In this document: one piece after another, positions 17,660 through 27,316 of the stretch | How positions within the stretch are numbered: the first letter of the stretch is position 1 | Layout of the letters: the number at the start of each line of letters is the position of its first letter | Origin: Colwellia sp. | GTDB lineage: Bacteria > Pseudomonadota > Gammaproteobacteria > Enterobacterales > Alteromonadaceae | Reading direction: 5' to 3' | DNA length: 64,000 bases | Assembly (NCBI RefSeq): GCF_013214175.1 | Contig: NZ_JABSPA010000009.1 | Location: 111,894-175,893, forward strand | Program-made: the position numbers and the translations under genes | The notes under the pieces: generated by a model | Database searches by the model: none | Seen by the model: the letters and a program-made list of their open reading frames with translations, nothing else | Told to the model about the DNA's origin: nothing

Positions 17660-18894
17660 ATCATAACGTCCGTTTTCTTGGTTTTATTAGGTAACGTATT
17701 AAGTGATGTGGGATGCTGCGGTTTTTGCATTGAAGTTAACCCTAACGCCTTAAGCATGGTATTAAATTTCGCTTCTGTTTCAGCAAATTCAGCAATAGGA
17801 TCTGAGCCACTAACGATGCCCGCCCCAGCATAAAGACGAATACTGTTTTGTTTAATGACTCCACACCGAATAGTAACTACCCATTCGCCATTGCCCTCTG
17901 CATCCATCCAACCAACAGCACCGCCAAATTTAGCTCTATCATATCCTTCAAGGTATTGTATGGTTGCTTTAGCCAACGCAGGCGGTGTACCACATACCGC
18001 TGGCGTAGGATGTAAAGCGTATACGAGCTCCAATACTGAAGTCTTATCTGATGTTAGTGTTCCGTCAATTTTTGTTGAAAGATGCAACATTGTTGGTGTT
18101 TCAATAATTGATGGAGCCTCTGGTGTATAAAGTGTTTGGCAAAAGGGATCTAGGTGTTTAAATACCGCATCCGCTACAAGTTTATGCTCATATCTGTCTT
18201 TTTCACACTGCCATAATTCATGATGATTTTTATTATTTTCTGCCAATGAGTTTGTTCGTTTTCTTGAACCTGCCAGTGGATTACTTGTTACCTGGTTATT
18301 ATGTTTTTTAACCAATAATTCGGGACTTGCGCCAATTAAGGTTGTGCCGTCAGATTGTGGAATGGAGAATACAAAGGCATTGGGGTTCTGCTGATATAAA
18401 ATAGTTGCCATGTTAGTAGCATTAATGGCTACCGTTGTTTTCACGTCTATAGCTCTCGATAAAACAACTTTATCTAAGTGAGTATGTTCAGAAAATAAAA
18501 GTGCTTTATTTACCGCGTCTTTAAAATGACTTTCATCCGTCACTTGAGCAAGTGATGTTAATTGAGTTGTATTATCACTGGTCACAGCATTCGTTGTTAG
18601 CGTGGAGGAAAACTCACTGAATTTTGGTACAAAGAATTCAGTTTCCTCGTTGGTATCAAACGGAATAGAGCCAATTACCATTGGATTTTTTTTGCCGTTT
18701 ATTTTGAGTTCATTTAACCGAGATTTGATAGTCTCTATAAAGCTATCTGGGTTAAGACCTTTACTTGAGATTGTACAGAGAATACCTGATGCTTTTAATG
18801 AACGACCATTTGATGTGAATATAAATTGAGGCTCTGATTCTTGTTCTGTATTTGAACCATATTGCCCATTGCTGGCATCCGAAAAATGTTTCAT
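17656..18894 (-). CDS. entC: Isochorismate synthase
   Basis: A 412-residue member of the chorismate-binding enzyme family. Typical segments are KVVLSRAIDV, SPELLVKKHNNQVTSNPLAG, the catalytic stretch HPTPAVCGTPP, EGYDRAKFGGAVGW and LYAGAGIVSGSDPIAEFAET. It makes isochorismate from chorismate, the first committed step of DHB formation. It is the first gene of the minus-strand entCEBAD operon. The shared control region with the divergent exporter contains a Fur-like box. Confidence 0.93.
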   Translation of the reverse strand: MKHFSDASNGQYGSNTEQESEPQFIFTSNGRSLKASGILCTISSKGLNPDSFIETIKSRLNELKINGKKNPMVIGSIPFDTNEETEFFVPKFSEFSSTLTTNAVTSDNTTQLTSLAQVTDESHFKDAVNKALLFSEHTHLDKVVLSRAIDVKTTVAINATNMATILYQQNPNAFVFSIPQSDGTTLIGASPELLVKKHNNQVTSNPLAGSRKRTNSLAENNKNHHELWQCEKDRYEHKLVADAVFKHLDPFCQTLYTPEAPSIIETPTMLHLSTKIDGTLTSDKTSVLELVYALHPTPAVCGTPPALAKATIQYLEGYDRAKFGGAVGWMDAEGNGEWVVTIRCGVIKQNSIRLYAGAGIVSGSDPIAEFAETEAKFNTMLKALGLTSMQKPQHPTSLNTLPNKTKKTDVMI

Positions 18895-19159
18895 GGTGAA
18901 GTTCCTTTTTAAACTGAAATTCCATTTATTGATTGCTCCTCACTTTGAAACAACCGTAACTCGTGCCTAGCCAGTAGGTGACTATTGGGTAACTAAGCAC
19001 TATTAATATCAATCTCACTAATGTTGTGATCATTTCTACTGGTTAAAATAGCTCAGCTAATGAATGAAATTGGTATAACAATAGAATTATCAATTTTGGC
19101 AAGTAAAAGTAAGTGGTTAGATGTTCGCATGCTAATTACACTAACGTCAATCTAAATAA

Positions 19160-19174
19160 AAATAATTATCATTT
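19160..19174. promoter_or_regulatory. Fur box between entC and the exporter gene
   Basis: AAATAAT-T-ATCATTT is a 7-1-7 inverted repeat (six of seven positions symmetrical). By eye its 19-base context agrees with the Fur consensus at about 13 positions. It is placed to repress the MFS exporter gene and possibly the divergent entC operon when iron is plentiful. Confidence 0.65.
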
Positions 19175-19276
19175 GTGTTAGGGGCTGGTTGATGTGTACA
19201 ATTGCTTTCTAGTTTTTTCAAGAGATGACTTAAGATCTCTTGTTTATTTATTTCATTATGATCTCAGGACGAGAAT

Positions 19277-20524
19277 ATGAACTTGCCAAATATAGAACAA
19301 TCGACACCTAATAAGCTCGTGATCAGGTTAGCGTTTTTAATTAATATAATATCTCTGGGTGGCTTCATGATGGTGGTACCATTAGGCCCCGACTTAGTTG
19401 ATAGTATTAACTTTAATCCGGCACATATCGGCTATTTAATTGGCGGAACCATGTTTGGCTCTGCTGCAATGACGTGGTTATTGGCCGGGCACCTTGATAA
19501 ATATGACCGTAAATCGGTACTTGTTATATTTTTATTTTTGCGTGGTGTTTTCTTGGTTGCTTGTGGTTTCGCTACCTCACCACTTGCCTTAATGGTGCTG
19601 TTTACTTTATCTGGTTGCTTTACCGGACCTGCATCATCAGTGTTGATGGCTGCAGTTATTGATGTTACTTCACCATCTCATCGCGGCAGAGTGATGGCTT
19701 TTATTGGCAGTGCTTTTTCTATCGCTGCTATCATTATGGTGCCATTATCCTTATGGGTATCATTGTACTTTTCATGGCAAATCAATTTTTGGATTTTTGG
19801 TTTACTCGGTATTATTCTCGCCGTAGTTTGTCTAGCAATATTTCCATCGATGACGCAACATATTCAGTCTCAAGCACCTCAAAAAACGTCTGCAGTTCGT
19901 CAATTGCTGTCACAATTTAAAATAAAAGTGGCACTGCTCGTTGTTGGTATTCAAATTTTTGCACACTTTCTTATTATTAGTAATTTTTCTGCATATTTTC
20001 AGTTTAATTTATCATTTCCCCGAGAGCATATGTCTGCGCTGTATTTTGGTGGAGGATTAGCAAGTTTCATTATGTTGCAATTTTCAGGCAGATTATTTGA
20101 TAAAGGCATCCGTCATCAATTACATATTGTCAGCGCATTGCTTGTTGCATTAATCATTTACCTTATTTTTATATCCACACCACAAACACACCATTTGTTT
20201 GTACTTTTTGCATTGATGATGACAGTAAGCACTATTCGTACTAGCGCTACTGCAAGTATCGTTAGCCATTTACCTGCTCCGCCGGAACGTGCTGCTTTTA
20301 TGTCAATTAATAATACGGTGAGTAATGTTGCATCGGGTGCTGCGGGCTTATTATCTGCGGCGGTATTAACAACAACAGCGGACCACAAAATAGTAGGTAT
20401 GGATTGGGTTGCAATGTTAACTATTGTATTGACTGTTATTTCGCCAATAATATTGTGGCGATGGGTAAATCATAGGGTATTTATACCCAACACCGATATA
20501 AAGTCAGCAACACCTTCAAAATAA
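19277..20524 (+). CDS. MFS transporter, probable siderophore exporter
   Basis: A 415-residue major facilitator with about twelve hydrophobic helices. The loop between helices 2 and 3 reads GHLDKYDRKSVLV, the MFS motif A, and helix 5 has SPSHRGRVMAFIGSAF. It is divergent from entC and shares a Fur-like control region, which suggests that it exports the finished catecholate across the inner membrane, as EntS does for enterobactin. Substrate assignment rests on position only. Confidence 0.75.
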   Translation: MNLPNIEQSTPNKLVIRLAFLINIISLGGFMMVVPLGPDLVDSINFNPAHIGYLIGGTMFGSAAMTWLLAGHLDKYDRKSVLVIFLFLRGVFLVACGFATSPLALMVLFTLSGCFTGPASSVLMAAVIDVTSPSHRGRVMAFIGSAFSIAAIIMVPLSLWVSLYFSWQINFWIFGLLGIILAVVCLAIFPSMTQHIQSQAPQKTSAVRQLLSQFKIKVALLVVGIQIFAHFLIISNFSAYFQFNLSFPREHMSALYFGGGLASFIMLQFSGRLFDKGIRHQLHIVSALLVALIIYLIFISTPQTHHLFVLFALMMTVSTIRTSATASIVSHLPAPPERAAFMSINNTVSNVASGAAGLLSAAVLTTTADHKIVGMDWVAMLTIVLTVISPIILWRWVNHRVFIPNTDIKSATPSK

Positions 20525-20733
20525 GTAAAGACATATTAGTTAAAGGCGGAGAGCCTGATGTGTTTTTACGGTCTAAGGCCTGTTGATACAAGGACGTCCT
20601 AACGTTAATTTTACCGGTTAGTGTTAAAAATGAACTTATAAAATTAACATTAGTGATAAGAGTTTACATAACAAAATCTGCCTATCTTAAATTTAATTTG
20701 AGAGACAATTTTTATTAATAGAGGTTAAATAAC

Positions 20734-21828
20734 ATGGAAAAACTCGCATCAGTTGTGAACGCATCTGCAAAAATCGATATCCCCTCGTTGTCAGAAGTTA
20801 TTCGACAATATCCGTGTTCTCAAAATACAGCACAACATATTGCTCAAAGTCGTCACACGATAAGTCAAATTTTTAAAGGGCAGGATGATAGGCTCCTGGT
20901 GGTTATTGGTCCATGTTCTATTCACGATATAGAAGCATCATTAGAATATGCTCACAAGTTAGTAAACATTGCTGCTAATTATAATCAACAACTACATATC
21001 GTGATGCGTACTTACTTTGAAAAACCTCGTACTACCGTTGGTTGGAAAGGATTGATTTTCGATCCTTATTTAGATGGGAGCGATGACCTTATTACGGGGT
21101 TATTTACTGCCAGAAAACTGCTAGTGGATATTAATGATTTAGGGCTATCAACAGCGACTGAATTTCTTGATGTGACCAGTTTTTTTTATCTATCTGATTT
21201 AATGAGTTGGGGGGCTATAGGTGCTAGAACAACTGAATCACAAGTGCATAGGCAGATGGCGTCAGGTTTGAACTGTCCGATTGGTTTTAAAAATGGTACT
21301 GATGGAAACATCACTATCGCAGCTGATGCGATGACATCGGCTGCCCACCCACACTTGTATCCAATGCCTGATTTCAATGGTGGAATGTGTGCGGTTAAGA
21401 GTAAGGGCAATACCACTTGTCACGCAATTATGCGCGGTGGAAAACAGCCAAATTATTATCATCAAGATATAACTGCCGCAGAAGCCTTGTTAAAATCTCG
21501 TGATTTATGTACAAAAATCATGGTTGATTGCAGTCATGGTAATAGTCGTAAATTACATTTAAATCAATTGCGTGTTGTTGAAGACCTTTGTCGACAACTC
21601 GCCCATGGATCGAGCGCTGTTGCGGCAATAATGGCAGAAAGCTTTTTACGAAGTGGTAATCAATCACTAAACACAAATCACTCGTTACGCTCTACGCCAT
21701 TAAATTATGGACAATCGATTACTGATGCCTGTATAGGGTGGAGTGATACCGAACGCTTGCTAGATATGTTGGCCGAAGGCGTAGAGTCACGTCGTAAAAT
21801 GCGTCAATTAGAACAGTTTTTAGTTTAA
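20734..21828 (+). CDS. 3-deoxy-7-phosphoheptulonate (DAHP) synthase, AroG/F/H type
   Basis: A 364-residue class I DAHP synthase. It shows GPCSIHD near residue 61, MRTYFEKPRTTVGWKGL, ATEFLD, GARTTESQVHRQMASGL, CPIGFKNGTDGN and IMVDCSHGNS, so all metal and substrate motifs are present. It joins PEP and erythrose-4-phosphate, the first step towards chorismate. A copy inside a siderophore locus (as in vanchrobactin clusters) probably raises chorismate supply under iron limitation. The housekeeping copies should be elsewhere. The ATG follows GAGGTTAAATAAC. Confidence 0.9.
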   Translation: MEKLASVVNASAKIDIPSLSEVIRQYPCSQNTAQHIAQSRHTISQIFKGQDDRLLVVIGPCSIHDIEASLEYAHKLVNIAANYNQQLHIVMRTYFEKPRTTVGWKGLIFDPYLDGSDDLITGLFTARKLLVDINDLGLSTATEFLDVTSFFYLSDLMSWGAIGARTTESQVHRQMASGLNCPIGFKNGTDGNITIAADAMTSAAHPHLYPMPDFNGGMCAVKSKGNTTCHAIMRGGKQPNYYHQDITAAEALLKSRDLCTKIMVDCSHGNSRKLHLNQLRVVEDLCRQLAHGSSAVAAIMAESFLRSGNQSLNTNHSLRSTPLNYGQSITDACIGWSDTERLLDMLAEGVESRRKMRQLEQFLV

Positions 21829-22319
21829 TAAGAAGACCGTAACATGCCAACTACTATTGAATAATATAGTTAATATTTAGCCTGGTATACTCCCGACAAA
21901 TTTTGCATCTCGAATCAAGTTATGTCCTATTGGTTTTTTCGTTATCAGCTGTCTCTCGTTATATAAGTCGAGTGTTGTAAATAGGATCATCAGCTAATTG
22001 ATAGTGAATCTCTGATAATAACTACAACTTTGTCGTTTGAATAACGTGGATTTCGCGGTCAAAACTACCAATGGCACGCCAAGGTCGAATGGGGTAGGTT
22101 TACTGTGGGTATCGGATCTTTCGCAACAAAAAGGTGATATTCAGTATTGTATTGAGTATGTGAACAATGATGATACTCCATAAACTCCCTATAAAGAAAA
22201 CGGATAACTAAATCTGCCTATCTAAAGGTGAAAGAAGCATTATGCACGGAAGAATAAACTTTGTATTTCAATATCGGCTACCAGCACTAAAACTCGCTGC
22301 TAGCCGAACGGTTAAGTAA
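21829..22319. other. Intergenic stretch with a 48-codon coding-like fragment
   Basis: Between convergent genes. On the plus strand 22022-22183 is open and reads like protein (VDFAVKTTNGTPRSNGVGLL...GDIQYCIEYVNNDDTP, then TAA) but has no start codon and no family that I recognise. It may be a gene remnant. No clear terminator was found. Confidence 0.35.
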
Positions 22320-24389
22320 TTAAAAGCTATAGGTTGCCGATAAGCCAACATTTCTTGGATCGACAATAGCAGCATAACCTGTAGGGTATCTACGATTAGC
22401 AGGTTCAATACTAGTGACTTCCTCTTGGTCTTGAATGTTATTAACAAAAGCAGTAACTAACCAGTTATCAGTTTCATAATTAACATTAATGCGTGTAAGT
22501 AAATAGCCGCCAGCAACACGTTCCTGGGTATTAGCAAAATCACCATAATATTCATCTATGTAATTTGCTGAAACGCCCACATTAAGCATTTCAGTCAGCC
22601 AATATCTACCGCCAACTTTAGCAGTAAAACTTGGTGCAGAGTTAAGCTCATTACCGGTTGAGTCGGCAAACTCCTCTCCAGCGTCGGTAATTTCCGTACT
22701 AAGTAAACCTAAAGCAGCATTTAACTGAAAATTATCAGTTAGCATAGCTGAAGTTTCAAGCTCTAAACCATAAGTTATAGCATCATCCATATTGATGATT
22801 TTTCGGGTCGAGCTTGTTGCTTGATAGTTATTATAGTCATTGTAAAAAATATTCGCGCTAACATTAATATTGCCATCATTGAAACTGCTTCTTGAACTCA
22901 GCTCATAAGTATTGACCGTTTCAGGCTCGTAATAATAATACTCACTAGTGACGAAGGTTATAGCACCGCCACCTGCATTATAACCACGACGACCACTGAC
23001 TGATAACATAGTGTTGTCAGACAATTCATATTGTAAGGCTAACTTTGGTAGCTTTATTCTTTTATTATTATCGAGTTGGGCTTCGAGTAATGTGCCTTTA
23101 AATTGCATATTAAAGTTACGTTTTTGAGTTTCATCTTCAATACGACCACCAACAATTATCTTCCAAGCATCGGTCAAAGCGTAATATAATTCACCATAAA
23201 TTGCCGTCGAATCGCTGCTGTCAATGCCGTCATATATCGTTGCTCCGCGACTGTTCAAGTCTTGCTTTCGGTCAAAGTGTGCTAAGCCAACAAAACCATT
23301 GAATTGGTCATTATTCAAACCAAAATTAATTTTGGCATCAAGCATTTTATCTGTTTCATTCACCCGTACTTGTGATTGACGTGTGGCAGATTTTTCATAA
23401 GTATCGAAGCCAAATTTATAATCCAAATGATACATTAATAGGTCGATTGACATTGAATCATTAATTTTATAATCGAGCTTTAAGCTGATGCTGTCTGATT
23501 CAGTATTCATATAGCGCTGTGTAATTGGAACAAATTCCCATGGGTTATCGCCTGTATAGAAACTTCGTCCGGTGTCACCTTTTTCACTACTGTTTGAATA
23601 AGCCAGAAGTGCTGAAAAATCTTCGATATTTGCTGGCTTCCACAATAATTTTGTTTTTAAACGGTTAGTTTTTACTTCATTTTGATCAAAGTTTATTGGG
23701 TTGTTTTCATAGACCAAACCGTTATTTACCGATTCACCGTCTAATCGTTGAGCGGCTACTCTAAAGGCTAATTCATCGTCAATGATAGGACCAGAAGCCA
23801 TTATTGATGTATCGACAAAATTATTTTTATTGCGATAACCAACGCGAGCAGCGCCTTCCCAATAAAAAGTTGGATCTTTTGTTTTTATATATAACGCACC
23901 ACCTATGCTATTTCTGCCATTATTGGTTGACTGAGGTCCACGAAAAACTTCAATTTGTTCGATATCCCAAATACCGGAGTCTCCCGTCAAATCCGCAACA
24001 AAAGGCTCTACTACACCGTCAATTAATGTTGATACACGCGCCTTAGCGCCACCACTTATGGAGTTAAAGCCTCCTGCTGCTCCATTTCCTGAGACCCCAC
24101 GTATATCTGGAGCAGAGCCAGAAAGAACCACCACGTTAGCAATATCAGATATTGCTTCAGAAACGGTTAAATTTTGTAGTGATTTTAGCGCTTCTTCCGT
24201 AATAACCGAGACCGACGAAGTTGTATCTTTCAAAGAGCGTTCTCTTTTTTCACCATATACCATGATTACTTCAATTGATTCTAATTGCTCTCTTACGTCG
24301 TTAGCCTCAGCAGCAAAGACCTGCGGTACCATTAATGTACTAAGCAAAGCGGCAGTAATAGCGTTAACTTTAAGTATTGTGTTTTCCAT
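22320..24389 (-). CDS. TonB-dependent outer-membrane receptor (probable siderophore receptor)
   Basis: A 689-residue receptor from the ATG at 24389, which has AAGGAA before it and begins a clean signal peptide (ITAALLSTLMVPQVFA); the longer frame adds 19 basic residues. The TonB box region is SIEVIMVYGEK near residue 38. The plug domain follows (VSVITEEALKSLQNLTVSEA, then IEQIEVFRGPQST), and then the beta-barrel, ending in the aromatic LSATYSF. It lies in the siderophore island opposite the PepSY genes, so it probably imports the ferric catecholate or a related one. Confidence 0.85.
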   Translation of the reverse strand: MENTILKVNAITAALLSTLMVPQVFAAEANDVREQLESIEVIMVYGEKRERSLKDTTSSVSVITEEALKSLQNLTVSEAISDIANVVVLSGSAPDIRGVSGNGAAGGFNSISGGAKARVSTLIDGVVEPFVADLTGDSGIWDIEQIEVFRGPQSTNNGRNSIGGALYIKTKDPTFYWEGAARVGYRNKNNFVDTSIMASGPIIDDELAFRVAAQRLDGESVNNGLVYENNPINFDQNEVKTNRLKTKLLWKPANIEDFSALLAYSNSSEKGDTGRSFYTGDNPWEFVPITQRYMNTESDSISLKLDYKINDSMSIDLLMYHLDYKFGFDTYEKSATRQSQVRVNETDKMLDAKINFGLNNDQFNGFVGLAHFDRKQDLNSRGATIYDGIDSSDSTAIYGELYYALTDAWKIIVGGRIEDETQKRNFNMQFKGTLLEAQLDNNKRIKLPKLALQYELSDNTMLSVSGRRGYNAGGGAITFVTSEYYYYEPETVNTYELSSRSSFNDGNINVSANIFYNDYNNYQATSSTRKIINMDDAITYGLELETSAMLTDNFQLNAALGLLSTEITDAGEEFADSTGNELNSAPSFTAKVGGRYWLTEMLNVGVSANYIDEYYGDFANTQERVAGGYLLTRINVNYETDNWLVTAFVNNIQDQEEVTSIEPANRRYPTGYAAIVDPRNVGLSATYSF

Positions 24390-24539
24390 GTGTTTCCTTA
24401 CTTTTTCTTCGTAAAATAATTTAAAAATTGATACCCGTTTAATCAATATTTTGATCGGTATTTTTGAATAACTATCAAGAACAAGGTATTGGTGAAAATG
24501 TGAATGCGCGTTAATTTACTAGAATAAGGATGCGATTAC

Positions 24540-24554
24540 AAATGATAATTGTTT
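24540..24554. promoter_or_regulatory. Fur-like box between the receptor and DUF3325 genes
   Basis: AAATGAT-A-ATTGTTT is an imperfect 7-1-7 repeat in the divergent control region of the TonB receptor and the DUF3325-DUF3649-PepSY genes. Its position supports a start of the DUF3325 gene downstream at 24623 rather than at 24530. Confidence 0.45.
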
Positions 24555-24622
24555 CTATTTGCATGTGTGTTTTATTTAAACTAATATATACGAAATTTTT
24601 AACCTTAATAGACAGGAAAGCT

Positions 24623-24889
24623 GTGCTGTTACAACTATTCGCATTAGGAATAACACTAATAGGCGTATTTATTCTTTATCTCACCAATAAACATCAGAGC
24701 TTTATTCACAAGCCTTTAGCTAAGCTTTGGCGCATACCTTCCTATCTGTGTTTTTTATTAGCACTAAGTATTTGGCTACAGTTGCTAGCGATAAGTGCTG
24801 CGGTTTTTATTTGGATTTTTACTACCATGTCAGTACTTATTGCTATTCCATTAATTTCTTTAATAAAACGTCAAGGAGAAAAATATTGA
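24623..24889 (+). CDS. DUF3325-like small membrane protein of an iron-uptake operon
   Basis: The GTG at 24623 is chosen because AGGAAAG lies just before it, and because the product then starts directly with its first membrane helix, as the family usually does; the ATG at 24530 would place the Fur-like box inside the gene. The 88-residue product has three or four hydrophobic helices and the motif LTNKHQSFIHKPLAKLWRI, which resembles the DUF3325 family found with PepSY proteins next to TonB receptors. The molecular role of the family is unknown. The stop codon overlaps the next start. Confidence 0.6.
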   Translation: MLLQLFALGITLIGVFILYLTNKHQSFIHKPLAKLWRIPSYLCFLLALSIWLQLLAISAAVFIWIFTTMSVLIAIPLISLIKRQGEKY

Positions 24890-25182
24890 CTCGATTAAGT
24901 GCGCTCGAAAAAATTCAACCACATTGGTGGTTAAAAACATCAGCGGGGCTAATATTGGGTTTAACATTGAGTTACGCACTGATAGGCACCTTTGCTTGGT
25001 ATGGCCCAGGAGGTATTGATGCTGCAGTAAAGGTGCAGTTTAATATGTGGATGATCAGTCCAATTTGGCTAACGATTTTAACATTCAGCTATTTATTCAA
25101 AACGGGGCTAAAAGCCATTATTTATTTAGGCTCAGCAAACATTATTGCCTACGCTATATTCTTTTTTTTACGGTGGTATTAA
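24886..25182 (+). CDS. DUF3649-like small membrane protein of an iron-uptake operon
   Basis: The start is a TTG at 24886 that overlaps the previous stop (TTGA) and has AAGGAG about seven bases before it; the open frame runs further upstream only because the previous gene is there. The 98-residue product has three hydrophobic segments (SAGLILGLTLSYALIGTFA, ISPIWLTILTFSYLF, AIIYLGSANIIAYAIFFFL) and sits where DUF3649 proteins usually lie, between DUF3325 and PepSY genes. Similarity is by position and helix pattern more than by firm motifs. Its stop overlaps the PepSY start (TAATG). Confidence 0.6.
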   Translation: MTRLSALEKIQPHWWLKTSAGLILGLTLSYALIGTFAWYGPGGIDAAVKVQFNMWMISPIWLTILTFSYLFKTGLKAIIYLGSANIIAYAIFFFLRWY

Positions 25183-26789
25183 TGAGAATTCGAGGCGATA
25201 TTCTACGCACATATCAATCCATTCATACTTGGACTGGCATCATTAGCGGTCTGGTGCTTTTTATTGGTTTTTATGCTGGTTCATTAACCATGTTTAAAAC
25301 TGAAATTGAATATTGGGCAACACCACCCAGTATGCACTTATCATCTATTCCTATAGAAAAATTTGATCGCCTCATTGTACAAGCGACATCTACATTTGAT
25401 AAAGCCCAACATGGTTTCACACTTAACTTTAATCAAAAATTATCACCAATGACGTGGTATCAACAAGGTGGTGGGCGTAGTATTCATTTAGATAGCACCA
25501 TCAATCATGCAACCTTATCTGCTGATGGTGAGTTAATGACTCAATTAAGCCCAACAAATGAATTGGGAGAATTAATTGATATGCTTCATCGCACCGCAGG
25601 AATTGCAGGCAAAGTTGGTCATGAAGATATAGGGGTCTTGATTTTAGGTATTGCCGCTGTTTTATATTTTTTAGCGCTCGTATCGGGTGTTATTTTTTTA
25701 CTGCCTACCTTGGTAAAAAGCTTCTTTGCTTTAAGAACAAATAAAGGTGTAAATCGTTTTTGGTTAGACAGCCATAACCTTGTCGGTATTATCAGTTTAC
25801 CTTTTCATTTAATTATCGCTTGGACCGTTGTGGTGTTTGCTTTTCACGATATTTTTTATGGAGGATTAAGTATTATTTATGGCGATAAACCTCTGTTTGA
25901 ACCCAGTAAAAAATCAGCCATTGAATACCATGTTAAACAGCTCCCCCCCATATCAAGTTATATAAAACAGGTAAATGAACTGACTGATGGTTATAAAATT
26001 GATGCACTAAAGTTTTCAGGTTTATCATCTGTAAGACCTATGGTTGCTATTAGCATTATTAATCCAAAAGAAATGATGCGTAGCAATACCGGTGATATTA
26101 TTTACATGAACCCCTACACTTTTTCTGTGCAATACAACAGCGCTTCAGCCGATAAGAATGACAATTACACACCTATTGTGGTTAGTTTTTTCTCACTACA
26201 CTTTGGTAGTTATGGTGGTAATTTAGGGCGTTGGTTGTATTTTGTTATGGGATTATTGGGGGCGTTTATATTCTACAGCGGTAATTTACTCTGGCTCGAA
26301 AAACGACGAAAAAAACAACCAGAGCAAAGTAAGTCAAACCGTTTTATGGCATCACTCACTATTGGCATTTGCTTAGGCTCAATTCTAGGTGTAGTTAGCA
26401 CTATGCTTTCAAGCAAGTGGCTATATTTAGCGAACATGCCTTTTAATAAGAGCTTTATTATTTGTTACTACACTGTTTTTTTTACCGCCTTACTTTATAG
26501 TTTTACTCGTGGTGCGGCGCGGGCGGCAATCCACCTCCAACAGTTAGTAGCATTAGCTTGTCTGGCAATACCTATGACCAGCTTACTCGCGAAATTGATA
26601 CCTAATTTAGCTTTATGGAACTCGAGCAGTTCTTCTGATCTGATCATTGATATGACAGCTTTTATTTTTTCAGGCGTGTTTTTTTACAGCGCACAAAAAA
26701 CGAGACAACGCGCCTATGAAGGGGAGAGCAATAGTATTTGGACACTGCCATTTGAACGTATTGAAGTGACAGCCGAACCGAATCTATAA
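25182..26789 (+). CDS. PepSY-associated transmembrane protein (iron reduction/uptake)
   Basis: A 535-residue protein from the ATG at 25182, which overlaps the preceding stop. It has the PepSY_TM layout: an N-terminal helix after YQSIHTWTGIISGLVLFIGFY, a periplasmic part with MLHRTAGIAG, further helices near residues 165 and 215, HFGSYGGNLGRWLYFVMGLL near residue 350, and three more helices at the C-terminus. Histidines at the helix edges could bind haem; some proteins of the family act as ferric-siderophore reductases. Here it probably helps release iron taken up by the neighbouring receptor. The reductase role is inferred. Confidence 0.78.
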   Translation: MRIRGDILRTYQSIHTWTGIISGLVLFIGFYAGSLTMFKTEIEYWATPPSMHLSSIPIEKFDRLIVQATSTFDKAQHGFTLNFNQKLSPMTWYQQGGGRSIHLDSTINHATLSADGELMTQLSPTNELGELIDMLHRTAGIAGKVGHEDIGVLILGIAAVLYFLALVSGVIFLLPTLVKSFFALRTNKGVNRFWLDSHNLVGIISLPFHLIIAWTVVVFAFHDIFYGGLSIIYGDKPLFEPSKKSAIEYHVKQLPPISSYIKQVNELTDGYKIDALKFSGLSSVRPMVAISIINPKEMMRSNTGDIIYMNPYTFSVQYNSASADKNDNYTPIVVSFFSLHFGSYGGNLGRWLYFVMGLLGAFIFYSGNLLWLEKRRKKQPEQSKSNRFMASLTIGICLGSILGVVSTMLSSKWLYLANMPFNKSFIICYYTVFFTALLYSFTRGAARAAIHLQQLVALACLAIPMTSLLAKLIPNLALWNSSSSSDLIIDMTAFIFSGVFFYSAQKTRQRAYEGESNSIWTLPFERIEVTAEPNL

Positions 26790-26813
26790 CTTTGCGATTT
26801 GTTTTTAAATTTT

Positions 26814-27011
26814 CTATAGACTAAAACCTATATGATAGTGACTTGCCATTTCAGTTTGCAGTGACCGCTTTGTAGCTCCGTCCATGGCAGCGATTAAGTA
26901 ATAGTTAAAGCCTACTTCATTGGTATCCAGTTTTTTATCCCGAAAAAATTGGATACCACCATCGGTAAAGACAACAAAAAAACGAGATGAATCACAACCT
27001 TCTTGATAGGC
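26814..27011 (-). pseudogene. Unidentified gene remnant
   Basis: On the minus strand a stretch of about 65 codons without a start reads EGCDSSRFFVVFTDGGIQFF, then RDKKLDTNEVGFNYYLIAAM and a short tail to a TAG. The composition is protein-like, but I recognise no family. It is bounded by a stop upstream and looks like the end of a deleted gene. Confidence 0.4.
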
Positions 27012-27282
27012 TTAAAAATGATTTATACAACGATATAAATTTCAATACCAAACACTGGCACAAGCATATCTAAAATTAGGCCTTACCTAAATAGTTTTAA
27101 CCCCCTCTAAAATATAACTCTTTGAATAATAATGGGTATAGATGTTTATGCAGTTGCTGCAGAGTGTTTATTTTCTATAGCAGTAACACAAATGTAGTCA
27201 ATATAGGCTTGTTATTGTGGATTCATGAACGCTAAATAAATTTTCCTATTTTCTATATAAACAATTCATCAACTCCATCAAT

Positions 27283-27301
27283 GCAAGTGAGAATCATTCC
27301 T
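27283..27301. promoter_or_regulatory. Fur-like box before the esterase/NRPS genes
   Basis: GCAAGTGAGAATCATTCCT agrees by eye with the 19-base Fur consensus at about 12 positions. It lies 60-80 bases before the likely start of the Fes-like gene and could control the esterase-MbtH-NRPS operon. Confidence 0.45.
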
Positions 27302-27316
27302 GTTTACATGTAATAT

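Larger units (their letters stand above)
26790..27316. other. Intergenic stretch before the esterase gene
   Basis: Holds a minus-strand gene remnant (26814-27011) and a Fur-like box (27283-27301), both listed separately. No intact gene was seen. Confidence 0.5.

Noticed and set aside
24727..24885. Upstream extension of the DUF3649-like frame
   Set aside because: The open frame continues only because it overlaps the DUF3325-like gene. The TTG at 24886 with AAGGAG is the better start.
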